A stretch of DNA of 29,908 nucleotides, from assembly GCA_964538485.1 (NCBI GenBank), contig CAZIHJ010000035.1:1-29908 (forward strand). The letters are read 5' to 3'. A program made the position numbers and the translations under genes. This document shows, piece after piece, positions 1 through 8,443 of the stretch. The stretch comes from JBJXHC01 sp964538485 (GTDB taxonomy: Bacteria; Bacteroidota; Ignavibacteria; UBA10030; UBA6906). Within the stretch, counting starts at the first letter, position 1, and each line of letters starts with the position of its first letter. The notes beneath the pieces were generated by a model. The model saw only the letters and a list, made by a program, of their open reading frames with translations, was not told the origin of the DNA and did not search any database.

Positions 1-97
1 TCGTTAATACTGCAGACCCCACGCGCGCAACGTACTCTTGCGACTCCGGTTGCTTCGCGCATCCGGCAAGACAGACACAGAACAGCGCAGCCCGCAC
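1..97 (-). CDS. N-terminus of a SurA/parvulin-like lipoprotein (partial)
   Basis: A reading frame runs off the left edge of the window. From a GTG at 95-97 it encodes a short hydrophobic signal peptide ending in a lipobox (LAGC), then a polar stretch and YVARVGSAVLT. That last piece closely resembles the region just after the lipobox of the upstream gene (LVARVGETPITLGDYE), which is where SurA-type chaperone N-domains begin. I therefore infer a second, paralogous peptidyl-prolyl isomerase lipoprotein exported to the outer membrane or periplasm. It starts 25 bases after the stop of the upstream gene, so the two are probably co-transcribed. The GTG has no obvious Shine-Dalgarno sequence, and a TTG slightly upstream, overlapping the previous gene, is possible. 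The catalytic domain lies outside the window. Confidence 0.55.
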   Translation of the reverse strand, partial: MRAALFCVCLAGCAKQPESQEYVARVGSAVLT

Positions 98-122
98 ATA
101 TTCAAACCAGAGGGTGATGTGC

Positions 123-2477
123 TCAGTTGTTCGGGGCAAACGCGTGTTTGAGAACCTCCTTGTACTCCACCACTGGATGTGCGACCTTCAATCCGTCAAG
201 CCACTCGCGCTCCAGGCGCTTCGACTCATATTCCTGGAATGCACTTGAGACTTCTGTTCCGGCTTCTTCAAAAGTTTTTATGCGTGAAGGATCCTTCTTG
301 TTCAGGCGGACAATATACCAGGAGTTCTGATACGAGAACGGCAAGGAATACTCTCCCGCAGTGAGAGAATCGGCATGTTGACTCCGCTCGTCGGTTGCCG
401 GCGGCAGAACGGCGTGTTCTATCGGCCCGATCAATGGCCGTCTACCGGCAAGCTCAAGATCGACGCGTACATACATTGCGGCTGCGATACTATCGGACAC
501 TCCGCGCGCTGCCAGGCGTGTGGATGTGCTGAGACGGTTCTCGGCAACACGAAGCTTCTTGATGAGATGGTTCTTTATTGCCGAAAGCCGCGCGTTTGCA
601 AGCCGGGCGCCCCGGGTTTTCGTATTGCCGGTTGTGTCATAGTGTGCTATGAGGTTCAGTTTCAGTTCGGTTTCTGCCTGGAGCGCTTTGGCCACGGCGG
701 CCAACACCTTGACCGTTTGCGCAGAAAGGGAAGAAGAACCGCTTTTGAAAATCGTCTGATAGCTCTTCGGTTGATTCAGTCGGGCCGAATCTTCAGCGGC
801 GAGCCGTTCAAATGTTTCACCACGAACGAGCCGGGCGCGGAACGCCTGAGCGGCCGAATCATTTGTCACCTTCAAAGCGCTGAAGTCCACGCGGTCCGGA
901 AATTTGAATTTCTCCTTGTTCTGCCCATGATACAGCCGGAGAGCGGAATCAGACACCGCAATTCTGTTCCAGACACGATCCTGTTCAATCTGATAGAGGA
1001 GGATCCCCTCGGTGTATTCCTTCATGATGGCACCAAACTCCGGGTGCTCGCGTTCGATGGATTCAGACTTGACCTCATAGACAAGCTGTTCGCCGACCTT
1101 GTCCAGTGAAGAACGGATGGAGGCAGGACGCAACGGTGTGTTTGTCATGTCGGGTCGGTTCTTGATGATGCCGACAACACTGTCCACGGAAATTGAGCGC
1201 GATGTGAACTTGAACATCGGCGCCCGACCGAGTTCGGATGGAATACCTGTGAACCACGAGGTGTCCCGTGTGGAGGTATTCGTATCAAGCGAAGCGATAA
1301 ATTGGGAAACGACGGCCTCATTGAGCGAATACCCTGTTTCCCGCTTCAAGCGGTCAAGATATTTGTTATAATCATCCTGAAATCCGGTCTGCTGATACAA
1401 TTGGCGATATTCGGCCTGGGACTCTTCAAAGGTCTTTGGTGGCTTTGCATCCACGCACTTGATAATATGATAGCCGTAAATCGTGCGGACGATATCCGAA
1501 ACCTGCCCCGGCTTCATTTCCACAGCCACCTCATCAAATGCTTGCACCCAGCGTCGACGCGTAAACATGCCGAGGTCTCCACCGCGCGCCGCCGATCCGG
1601 GATCTTCTGAATTGCGCTGGGCCAGCATGGCAAAATCCACACCCGCTTTGATGCTGTCCTGAATGGCTTTGATTTTCATGTATGCGGCAAGTGTGTCTTC
1701 CGGCGTCGGGTCTTGCTTCTCAAAGCGAATCATGATGTGGCTGGATTGTACCTCGCCCGGTGCGGGCTTGCGCTTAATAACTTTGATGATGTGAAGACCA
1801 AATTGAGTGCGGATGGGAGTGGAAGATACCTCACCCACCTTCATTGCGTAGGCGGCATCTTCAAATGCGGGTACCATCTGACCTCCGGTGAAATAATACA
1901 GGTCACCCCGATTCTGCTTGGCCGATGGATCCTGCGAATACTCCACGGCGAGACTGTCGAAGCTGGCCCCCGCCTTCAACATGCGAATAACGTCATACGC
2001 TTTTGTGTATGCAGCAGCGGAATCCTCCGGCGTTGCTGTTGGCGCAAGGGTAAACAGGATATGGCTTGCCCTGATCTCCTCCTGTCGTCGCTGGAAGATC
2101 TTCTTTATCCCCGGCGCAGTGACTTCACGATCAGTCAGGTAGGATGCTGTCAGACTTCCCTTGTACTGCTTGATCTCGTCCTTGACTTCCGGACGTCGGT
2201 CAAGTCCTTGCGTGTATGCATCGGCAAGCTTCAATCTGAAGTTTGTCATTAGCCCGAGGAATTTCTCCCGTTCTTCCATGGTGGAGCTTGCCGCCTGTTC
2301 ACGGCTGCCGTTGCTCTTGATGTACAGATTTTCGTAATCGCCGAGGGTGATCGGTGTTTCCCCGACCCTTGCCACCAGCATATCACTTGTTTTGGGGGAG
2401 CATCCGGAGAGGAGGAGAAAGAGAGAACCTAAGGTGAGTATACGTGTAGTCATTGAGTTCAGATGAGATGCAACCAT
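123..2477 (-). CDS. Parvulin-type peptidyl-prolyl isomerase lipoprotein with OmpA-like insertion
   Basis: Predicted exported lipoprotein of 784 residues (lipobox LLSGC, Cys26) that should act as a peptidyl-prolyl cis-trans isomerase and chaperone for outer-membrane proteins. A SurA-like N-domain is followed by two parvulin (PpiC) domains at about residues 134-234 (SHILF ... FGLHIIKV) and 243-343 (SHIMI ... YGYHIIKC). The C-terminal part, about 508-727, looks like a third degenerate parvulin repeat, interrupted at about 574-677 by a segment resembling an OmpA C-terminal peptidoglycan-binding domain. The ATG at 2475-2477 has GGAG about 10 bases upstream; the internal ATG at 2451-2453 gives a more compact signal peptide but lacks an obvious ribosome site. 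A second lipoprotein of the same apparent family follows. The isomerase call is firm; the OmpA-like call rests on motif similarity alone. Confidence 0.88.
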   Translation of the reverse strand: MVASHLNSMTTRILTLGSLFLLLSGCSPKTSDMLVARVGETPITLGDYENLYIKSNGSREQAASSTMEEREKFLGLMTNFRLKLADAYTQGLDRRPEVKDEIKQYKGSLTASYLTDREVTAPGIKKIFQRRQEEIRASHILFTLAPTATPEDSAAAYTKAYDVIRMLKAGASFDSLAVEYSQDPSAKQNRGDLYYFTGGQMVPAFEDAAYAMKVGEVSSTPIRTQFGLHIIKVIKRKPAPGEVQSSHIMIRFEKQDPTPEDTLAAYMKIKAIQDSIKAGVDFAMLAQRNSEDPGSAARGGDLGMFTRRRWVQAFDEVAVEMKPGQVSDIVRTIYGYHIIKCVDAKPPKTFEESQAEYRQLYQQTGFQDDYNKYLDRLKRETGYSLNEAVVSQFIASLDTNTSTRDTSWFTGIPSELGRAPMFKFTSRSISVDSVVGIIKNRPDMTNTPLRPASIRSSLDKVGEQLVYEVKSESIEREHPEFGAIMKEYTEGILLYQIEQDRVWNRIAVSDSALRLYHGQNKEKFKFPDRVDFSALKVTNDSAAQAFRARLVRGETFERLAAEDSARLNQPKSYQTIFKSGSSSLSAQTVKVLAAVAKALQAETELKLNLIAHYDTTGNTKTRGARLANARLSAIKNHLIKKLRVAENRLSTSTRLAARGVSDSIAAAMYVRVDLELAGRRPLIGPIEHAVLPPATDERSQHADSLTAGEYSLPFSYQNSWYIVRLNKKDPSRIKTFEEAGTEVSSAFQEYESKRLEREWLDGLKVAHPVVEYKEVLKHAFAPNN
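447..758 (-). other. OmpA-C-like domain inside the parvulin lipoprotein
   Basis: Residues about 574-677 of the isomerase follow the OmpA C-terminal pattern: IFKSGSSSL at the first strand, a helix, then LNLIAHYDTTG in place of the usual I.GHTD..G, a helix with LANARLSAIKNHLI in place of LS.RRA.AV..YL, a RLS turn, and a final strand VRVDLEL in place of NRRVEI. Asp614 and Arg630 sit where the OmpA family places its diaminopimelate-binding Asp and Arg, and Arg671 lies in the last strand. This is pattern matching by eye. Confidence 0.5.
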
Positions 2478-2523
2478 ACCGCTTACACTCCATTATTGAT
2501 GATACAGACAGGAATTTCGAGGT

Positions 2524-2548
2524 TTTTGGTCACTCAGTGTAACCAAAA
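2524..2548. promoter_or_regulatory. Interrupted inverted repeat between the PLP gene and the parvulin gene
   Basis: Seven-base perfect arms TTTTGGT and ACCAAAA flank an 11-base centre that itself contains CAC and GTG. The element lies 47 bases upstream of the parvulin gene start and about 100 bases past the stop of the PLP enzyme gene. No T-tract follows it on either strand, so it does not look like an intrinsic terminator; an operator is possible. The rest of the 2478-2646 intergenic stretch shows no gene and no convincing promoter. Confidence 0.3.
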
Positions 2549-2646
2549 GGGGGTTGAAAATCAAGGAGTTATGAGGTATTGGCCGCGGTGGAGGCCAGGG
2601 CCATCGCGTGTTCGAGAAAACAAACAGGGTGGTTAAACGCGGATGT

Positions 2647-3858
2647 CTAAATGCGCGACAACGCGGTTGCGAAATCCGTTCTCAAGTCCCGTATATCTTC
2701 CACACCAACAGAAATTCTAATCATACCCGGAGCGACAGCGTTACTCTCCAATTCCCTCTTCGTCATGTTGATGTGTGAAGAATACACGGGGATGCTGACA
2801 AGCGTCTCCACCCCTCCAAGGGACATGGCATTGACCGCAATTCTGAGGGAGTCGCACACTCTCGCCGCAGCACGCACGCCCCCTTTAACTTCTATCGTTA
2901 CGACTCCTCCGAAGCCACGCATCTGCTGTCGTGCAATCTTATGCTGGGGGTGAGAGGGGAGTCCGGGATATATCACACGGACAATCTTCCGTTGCTTCTG
3001 AAGGAACTGTGCGAGCGAGAGGGCATTTTCATTCTGGCGCTGGACGCGTAAAGCAAAAGTTTTTAAGCTGCGAAGAAGGAGCCACGCCGCAAACGGGTCA
3101 GCCGATCCGCCGAAGTATTTGAGCTGAGTGTGCACACCCCTGATGAAATTCTTTGTTCCAGCAACAACCCCGGCGAGAATATCACTATGACCGCCGAGGT
3201 ACTTCGTGCCGCTTTCGAGAACCACGTCAACACCCAACGAGAAGGGATCCTGATTCAGGATGGTTGCGAATGTATTATCGCACATAATGGTGATCTTCGT
3301 CCGGAGGCGCTTCTCCGCGCGCCGCGTTTCCCTAACGAGCGATTTAATGTCCACAATTCCGAGTGTCGGGTTGGTCGGCGTTTCAAGATACACAACCCTC
3401 GTGCGCGGTGTAGCGAGCCTGCCAATATCGGGCAGCGCGTCCGGATGTACGTAACGCACATCAATATGATGATCCGGGAGGATATCACGGAAGAACCGGT
3501 ACGTTCCTCCGTACAATCCCGGAGTGCTGATGATATTATCGCCGGCCTTTGTCACCGAGAAAATTGCGGACGTAATGGCTGCCATGCCTGATGAGAACAA
3601 CAGTGCGCTCTCAGCGTTCATCATCAGCGCAAGGCGATTCTGGGCTTCGCGGACTGTCGGGTTGTGGTAGCGGGAATAGACATAGACATTCGGATCGCCC
3701 TTGGCATATCTGATTGCGTCGCCGGAATTGGCAAAGCGGTACGTTGACGTTTGCACCAGCGGTGGTGCGACCGGGCCCTGATAAGCATGCAACGAGTTGC
3801 CATGAATGGCTTTTGTGGCCACAGACATTGAATGCGGAGAGATCTTTTTGCGCATCAT
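2647..3858 (-). CDS. Cys/Met metabolism PLP-dependent enzyme (cystathionine gamma-synthase/lyase or methionine gamma-lyase family)
   Basis: Cytosolic fold-type I PLP enzyme of 403 residues, the usual family length. Numbered from the ATG at 3856-3858: YSRYHNPT (Tyr61, Arg63, contacts to the phosphate of the neighbouring subunit's PLP), SSGMAAI, LYGGTYR (Tyr116, stacks on PLP), CDNTFAT (Asp194) and SGTKYLGGHSD, whose Lys219 forms the Schiff base. The C-terminus has the family SLGGVETL and RISVGVED motifs. The family includes cystathionine gamma-synthase, cystathionine gamma-lyase, O-acetylhomoserine sulfhydrylase and methionine gamma-lyase; sequence alone does not let me choose. The start is set by AGGA about 8 bases upstream and lies only 4 bases beyond the panE stop, so it is the last gene of the rqcH-panE operon. 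Two ATGs are in tandem (3853-3858). Confidence 0.9.
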   Translation of the reverse strand: MMRKKISPHSMSVATKAIHGNSLHAYQGPVAPPLVQTSTYRFANSGDAIRYAKGDPNVYVYSRYHNPTVREAQNRLALMMNAESALLFSSGMAAITSAIFSVTKAGDNIISTPGLYGGTYRFFRDILPDHHIDVRYVHPDALPDIGRLATPRTRVVYLETPTNPTLGIVDIKSLVRETRRAEKRLRTKITIMCDNTFATILNQDPFSLGVDVVLESGTKYLGGHSDILAGVVAGTKNFIRGVHTQLKYFGGSADPFAAWLLLRSLKTFALRVQRQNENALSLAQFLQKQRKIVRVIYPGLPSHPQHKIARQQMRGFGGVVTIEVKGGVRAAARVCDSLRIAVNAMSLGGVETLVSIPVYSSHINMTKRELESNAVAPGMIRISVGVEDIRDLRTDFATALSRI

Positions 3859-3862
3859 TGGG

Positions 3863-4801
3863 TTATCCTGATGTCCGTGAATGTTGGAGGTGATACGGCA
3901 ACAATGCAGCGTAGATCGTTGAATGGACCGGTGTCGGGATGCCAAGCTCCCTGCCGTAACGCACCACTGCGCCGGAGAATGCTTCAATCTCAAGCGGTTT
4001 ATGGTGAACGAGATCGTGATACATTGATGAACGGTTGCCGTTGGAGCGTTTGATCGTTTCAAATATATGATCAATGTAATCGGATTCTAGGGTGATGTTC
4101 TTGGCGTGTGCAATTGTCATTACTTCATGCATTGCACTTTCAAGAAGTCTTCGCGTTGGTTCGACGCCGAGAATTTCGCCGAGGGTCAAGCGGGTCATCG
4201 CGGTGAGTCCACCCACGGCTGAAATGAAAATGAACTTCTTCCAGATATCTGTGCGGATATCGTTGCTGAACGTTGCGTTGATTCCCGCGGCAACCATGAC
4301 ATCGCGTATCTCCGTTCCGCGCGCTGTTGTTCCTGCTGTCGATGCTGATAGAGCGCCGAAGATGATTTTGCGCGGGCCGCCGGTTTCGGTGATTTCCCCC
4401 GGGGCGGTGATGCTGGAATAAATGTACGATACGCCACCCCACACGCCTCCTGTGGGAATGATTCCCCGGATCGTTTCTTCGTTTTCGACACCGTTCTGCA
4501 AACTGATAATGATTGTGTGGGGTGAGAGTATGGGAGAGAGTCGCGTCGCTGTCACCTCGGTACCGTAGGATTTCACACAGAACAACACAACGTCTGCTGG
4601 TCCGATGAGACTGTAATCATCAGTCATTCTTCCGGGCGGTACGACGAATTCTCCGTCGCTTGCGCGAACCCTGAGACCGTATGCCTTCATTGCCTTTAAG
4701 TGCGCCCCGCGCGCAACAAACCAAACGTCAGCGCCACTCCGCGCAAGCTTGCCGCCAAAATATCCGCCCACTCCCCCCGTGCCGACAACAACGAATTTCA
4801 T
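3863..4801 (-). CDS. panE: 2-dehydropantoate 2-reductase (ketopantoate reductase)
   Basis: NADPH-dependent reduction of ketopantoate to pantoate in pantothenate and CoA synthesis, in the cytosol. The 312-residue protein opens with the Rossmann motif GTGGVGGYFGG (residues 7-17), then has LQNGVENEE (about 101-109), the catalytic-Lys region IWKKFIF (Lys188/189), and a C-terminal helical domain with LEIEAFSG and a GIPTPVHSTIY segment. The motif after the lysine reads VGGLTAM rather than the classical NPLTAL, so this belongs to the broader PanE/ApbA family and its substrate is not certain. The ATG overlaps the rqcH stop in an ATGA arrangement, implying translational coupling. CoaBC, which acts later in the same pathway, is encoded nearby on the other strand. 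Confidence 0.87.
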   Translation of the reverse strand: MKFVVVGTGGVGGYFGGKLARSGADVWFVARGAHLKAMKAYGLRVRASDGEFVVPPGRMTDDYSLIGPADVVLFCVKSYGTEVTATRLSPILSPHTIIISLQNGVENEETIRGIIPTGGVWGGVSYIYSSITAPGEITETGGPRKIIFGALSASTAGTTARGTEIRDVMVAAGINATFSNDIRTDIWKKFIFISAVGGLTAMTRLTLGEILGVEPTRRLLESAMHEVMTIAHAKNITLESDYIDHIFETIKRSNGNRSSMYHDLVHHKPLEIEAFSGAVVRYGRELGIPTPVHSTIYAALLPYHLQHSRTSG

Positions 4802-6453
4802 GATTGCTCCGCGCCGGGCAGTGCCGGCTCAGCGAAGATCACCTTCTCACGTTCTATCACCACTGTTCCCGGCGGCGCTCCTTTGGGCTTTCGGACATAC
4901 TTTTTTTCGGTCATCGCGACCGGTACCATCTTAGCGTTCTTCATTTTACTGTAGTATGCGGCGATGCCGGCCGCTTGTTCCCGCGCCCTCTTGTTTGGCT
5001 CACCCTTACCCGACGCCACCTTCAACACAACATGTGATCCACTGGACCCACGCGCATGAAACCAGAGATCGTTTGGCTTCGCATATTTCATCGTGAGCAG
5101 GTCGTTGTTCTTGCTGCTCTTTCCCGCCCAGACCTCGAATCCCCCATCCACCGTGAATACGCGAAATGGCAGTTGTTCCCGTTCCTTGCCCTTGATATCC
5201 AGTCCGAACTGCTCCAGTTCATTCTGATGATCCTTCATGAACACCTTCATCTCGTCGTGTGACTGTACTTTGTCAAGCTCTCCGAGCAATTCTTCCGCAA
5301 CGCGAACCTTGGATCGGAGATCGTCAAGTCGCGAGTTGCTCTGTATGCGCGTTGCCCGGGCAGTTTTTGCCTTATCAAAGAACCGTTGAGCATTCTCCGT
5401 CGGCGAGAGCCGCACATCCAATGTCATCGTGACTTCGCCCTCGTCATCACTCAGGCTTGCCGCCTTGATTCCCCTTGTCAGTACATGAAGATGCGAGAGA
5501 ATTAATCTCCCGTTTCGCTCGTACTCTTGTTCGCGTGAGCCGTTCTTGCTTTCAACCTCAAGAGCAGCAATTGTTCTGCGCGTCTTTTCCAGCGAGAGCC
5601 TGAGCGGCCCGACAATTCCTGCCGTGTCCTGATGAACACTCTCCACTGAAGAGCGTCTCGTAAGAAAGAACCGTACCGCCTGACTGATGCTGTCAAATTG
5701 TTTCGGAGCGGCGTTCAGGATATGATGCAGTGGAATGATCGACAGTGCAACAGGACGCTCTTCGTTTTTGTTTTCAACGTACACAAGCGGAACGGGAGAA
5801 GCAATTTGTGAGCGGATCTCTGCGAGTCCGCTTTTTATCCTCACGATTTCCTCGCGGGCCAGGGAAAGCGCAGGGGTCGCAGGAGCGATGTTTGTCCTGT
5901 GCCACAACTCGCGCAAGAGGGTTGGACCGAGGTTCGGATACATCGACTTGAGCAACTCACCGGCACTTGATGCTGACGACGAGAATGCTGAATCAATCAA
6001 CGTTACGTCGGCGATGGCGGGTGCCTCTGGTCTCGGTTGATGCTGAATACCAATATTGCGCGCCGGGTTTTGGAATGCACCAACGATCATCAACGTTTCG
6101 TTCACCAGAAGGACATTGGATTTCGCACTGAAGAACAATGCATAAAGACAATTTCCATTGTCGAGCTCAATTCTTAATACACGGTCGGACGGGTGCATGG
6201 TTACGGAGCGTACTTCGCTCCCCACAGAACCCGACAGCACATCTACCGTATTCCTGCGAGCCCGCAAATAGGACGGCTGAAGGTAACATGAGCCGAATTG
6301 TGGTCGACAGAGGATAACGAGGGCAGGAGCTTCTCCGAACTGAATGACCAGTTCGTCCTTCTGCTGGGTAAATACCCCGGTGATCCTCTTTCCACGGACT
6401 TCTGCGTTGATGTCGGAGGCGAGCCAGGATAGCGTATAGTAATTACTTAGCAT
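4798..6453 (-). CDS. rqcH: NFACT-family ribosome quality control factor (RqcH/Rqc2-like)
   Basis: In the family, RqcH binds obstructed 50S subunits carrying peptidyl-tRNA and recruits tRNA-Ala to add alanine tails that mark the stalled peptide for degradation. The 551-residue protein has an N-terminal NFACT-N domain with the conserved DR pair (SDRVLRI, Asp90-Arg91), a long helical coiled-coil middle (about 280-420), and a C-terminal NFACT-R domain with NDLWFHARGSSGSHVVLK. That architecture is complete. I chose the ATG at 6451-6453 over an upstream TTG at 6466-6468, because the protein then begins MLSNYY, typical of the family; neither has a clear Shine-Dalgarno. It is the first gene of an operon with panE and the PLP enzyme. 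Older annotations call such proteins fibronectin-binding. Confidence 0.88.
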   Translation of the reverse strand: MLSNYYTLSWLASDINAEVRGKRITGVFTQQKDELVIQFGEAPALVILCRPQFGSCYLQPSYLRARRNTVDVLSGSVGSEVRSVTMHPSDRVLRIELDNGNCLYALFFSAKSNVLLVNETLMIVGAFQNPARNIGIQHQPRPEAPAIADVTLIDSAFSSSASSAGELLKSMYPNLGPTLLRELWHRTNIAPATPALSLAREEIVRIKSGLAEIRSQIASPVPLVYVENKNEERPVALSIIPLHHILNAAPKQFDSISQAVRFFLTRRSSVESVHQDTAGIVGPLRLSLEKTRRTIAALEVESKNGSREQEYERNGRLILSHLHVLTRGIKAASLSDDEGEVTMTLDVRLSPTENAQRFFDKAKTARATRIQSNSRLDDLRSKVRVAEELLGELDKVQSHDEMKVFMKDHQNELEQFGLDIKGKEREQLPFRVFTVDGGFEVWAGKSSKNNDLLTMKYAKPNDLWFHARGSSGSHVVLKVASGKGEPNKRAREQAAGIAAYYSKMKNAKMVPVAMTEKKYVRKPKGAPPGTVVIEREKVIFAEPALPGAEQS

Positions 6454-6561
6454 GGATGTTATCAACAATATATTGAAAAGCGCTCATTTTGCCAACGAGG
6501 CACGGGTTTGATGTTGATAAGTTGTTGATTCAGGTGTTTGAAATCTGTGCGAAAGTTTCAA

Positions 6562-6590
6562 TTGCAACTCCTTCTTGTATTGCTTAATTT
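6562..6590 (+). promoter_or_regulatory. Possible sigma-70-type promoter for yicC-gmk-rpoZ-coaBC
   Basis: TTGCAA at 6562-6567 and TAATTT at 6585-6590 are separated by 17 bases, in the divergent intergenic region 28 bases before the yicC ATG. The spacing is ideal but the match to the boxes is only partial, so this is a suggestion. Confidence 0.3.
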
Positions 6591-6618
6591 GATACTCCTA
6601 ACCAAGTAAAGAGGATGT

Positions 6619-7497
6619 ATGATAGCCAGCATGACCGGCTACGGCCATGGACTGGCCGCCCGGGCAGGCATTACTGTCACCGTTGAAGTCAGAAGTGTCA
6701 ACAGCAGGTTTCTGGAAGTTACCGCCCGCCTTCCCCGATCCCTCTCGATTCGCGAAAACGAGGTGAGAGAGATCATAAGGAAGCGCGCCTCGCGCGGTAA
6801 AATCACGCTATTGGTGAGCGTGGAACGGGAAACCGCAAATGACCTTCCTCTAAAGATTAATGTTCCTGCGGCAAAGGCGTACTATAAACTTCTGAGTCAG
6901 TTGCGCAAGAGTGTAAAGCTCCGCGAGCCCGTAAAGCTCGAGCACCTGTTGCGGTTTTCGGAAGTTATTGAAACACAGGAAATTGACAACAGCGATGATG
7001 GAGAGTGGGAGATTCTTCAAGAAGCCCTCGGCCAGGCGCTCGAGAACCTGTCCGCGATGCGCATGCAAGAGGGTGGAGAGTTAAAGAAGGACTTTGTACG
7101 GCGGATCAATTCACTGGAACAGACGATCGGGACCATTGAAACATTGTCGCGCGAGCAGTTACCCAATGAACGTACGCGACTGAGGGAAAGAATCCAGCAA
7201 CTGTTGGAAAATCAATCTGTGGACGAAGGACGCCTCGAACTTGAAGTGGCCATGCTTGCCGACCGTCTTGATGTAACAGAGGAATGCGTTCGCTTCAGAA
7301 GTCACAATAAATTCTTCCTTGAAGCCCTGAACAACGGCGAACCCGCCGGCAGGAAGTTGAATTTCCTTGTTCAGGAAATGAATCGCGAAGTCAACACGAT
7401 CGGATCGAAGTCAAGCGCCTCGGAAATTTCCCATCTTGTTGTGGGGGTGAAGGAAGAGCTGGAGAAAATCCGGGAGCAACTGCAGAATATCGAATGA
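6619..7497 (+). CDS. yicC: YicC/YloC family endoribonuclease
   Basis: Cytosolic protein of 292 residues, the usual family length. The N-terminus has the hallmark IASMTGYGHG and SVNSRFLEV segments, and the C-terminal DUF1732 part reads LDVTEECVRFRSHNKFF ... GRKLNFLVQEMNREVNT ... KEELEKIREQLQN, which is diagnostic. Members of the family have been reported to act as endoribonucleases. The ATG is preceded by GAGGA with very short spacing. It is the first gene of a plus-strand operon, and gmk follows after 3 bases, a very common bacterial arrangement. Confidence 0.92.
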   Translation: MIASMTGYGHGLAARAGITVTVEVRSVNSRFLEVTARLPRSLSIRENEVREIIRKRASRGKITLLVSVERETANDLPLKINVPAAKAYYKLLSQLRKSVKLREPVKLEHLLRFSEVIETQEIDNSDDGEWEILQEALGQALENLSAMRMQEGGELKKDFVRRINSLEQTIGTIETLSREQLPNERTRLRERIQQLLENQSVDEGRLELEVAMLADRLDVTEECVRFRSHNKFFLEALNNGEPAGRKLNFLVQEMNREVNTIGSKSSASEISHLVVGVKEELEKIREQLQNIE

Positions 7498-7500
7498 GTC

Positions 7501-8100
7501 ATGGCGCCGGGTAAGCTCATTGTTCTCTCCGCACCAAGCGGTTCCGGCAAAACGACTATTGCCCGGGAAATCATGCGACGCAATCCATCGCTCGGGTTCT
7601 CGGTCTCTGCGACCACGAGGGTGAAGCGGGACAGCGAAATTGATGGCGGGGATTATTTTTTTCTTACCCCCGGTGATTTCAAGCGGAGAGTTGATGCCGG
7701 GGAGTTTGTTGAGTGGGAGGAGATGTACGGCAACCTCTATGGCACACTCAAGTCGGAAGTAGATCGGGCAATCTCGCACGGGCGCCACTTGCTGTTCGAT
7801 GTCGATGTAAAAGGGGGGCTGGCAATAAAAAAATTGTTCCCTTCGGCGCTTCTCATTTTTATTGCTCCGCCATCCGTGTCGGCATTGCATGACCGGTTGC
7901 TGGGGCGACGTACGGAAAACGAAACCACTCTTGCCCGGCGTCTCGACCGCGTGCCGATGGAAATGGAGTTGGGAAAGGGATTTGATCGTTGGATTGTGAA
8001 CGATAACCTCGATGACGCAATAGCCGGGGTCGACAGGATTGTGAAAGAGTATTTACATTCATCACACACAGGAGCAAGCAATGGCAATCAAGCCAATTGA
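7501..8100 (+). CDS. gmk: Guanylate kinase
   Basis: ATP-dependent phosphorylation of GMP (and dGMP) to GDP, essential for guanine nucleotide supply. The 199-residue cytosolic protein has the P-loop APSGSGKT (residues 11-18), the GMP-binding segment SVSATTRVKR followed by GGDYFF, EFVEWEEMYGNLYGT, and the lid-region RLLGRRTENE. Length and order are standard for bacterial Gmk. The start lies 3 bases after the yicC stop, and its last 20 bases overlap rpoZ, consistent with one transcript. Confidence 0.97.
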   Translation: MAPGKLIVLSAPSGSGKTTIAREIMRRNPSLGFSVSATTRVKRDSEIDGGDYFFLTPGDFKRRVDAGEFVEWEEMYGNLYGTLKSEVDRAISHGRHLLFDVDVKGGLAIKKLFPSALLIFIAPPSVSALHDRLLGRRTENETTLARRLDRVPMEMELGKGFDRWIVNDNLDDAIAGVDRIVKEYLHSSHTGASNGNQAN

Positions 8101-8434
8101 TATTGAGGTGTTTTCCGGGCACGCCAAGAATGTTCACGAGGCAATCGTCGCGGTGTCAAAGCGTGCGCGCCAGGTGAACGAAGAAATAAAGATCGAGTTC
8201 AACCAGCGCATCGAACTCGTGGCCCCGAAACTGGAGACCGAGAACGAAGAGAACGACATCAATCCGGATCAGTTGAAGGTGAGTCTCGAATTCGAAAAAC
8301 GCCCGAAACCAACCGATACGGCACTTGACGAACTGATGGCGGGTAAGCTGCAATGGCGGTACAAAGAAAAAGAAGTTGTTCCCGCCCCCGCAGCGGAGGA
8401 ATCTGCAGAGGAAACAGACGACACCGAAGAATAA
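8081..8434 (+). CDS. rpoZ: RNA polymerase omega subunit
   Basis: Small RNA polymerase subunit that assists beta-prime folding and core assembly. The 117-residue product has the omega core with VHEAIVAVSKRARQVNEE near the N-terminus (the conserved N..E....SKRARQ pattern) and KPTDTALDELMAGKLQWR near the end, then an acidic, Ala/Glu-rich tail. It is longer than the roughly 90-residue E. coli protein because of a central insert and this tail. The ATG has AGGAG 9 bases upstream, lying within the end of gmk, and the gene sits in the widespread gmk-rpoZ-coaBC order, which supports the call. Confidence 0.9.
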   Translation: MAIKPIDIEVFSGHAKNVHEAIVAVSKRARQVNEEIKIEFNQRIELVAPKLETENEENDINPDQLKVSLEFEKRPKPTDTALDELMAGKLQWRYKEKEVVPAPAAEESAEETDDTEE

Positions 8435-8443
8435 TCGTCGGGC

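Noticed and set aside
375..1109. 244-codon plus-strand frame opposite the parvulin gene
   Set aside because: Antisense shadow; no motif, no ribosome site, composition typical of a reversed coding strand.
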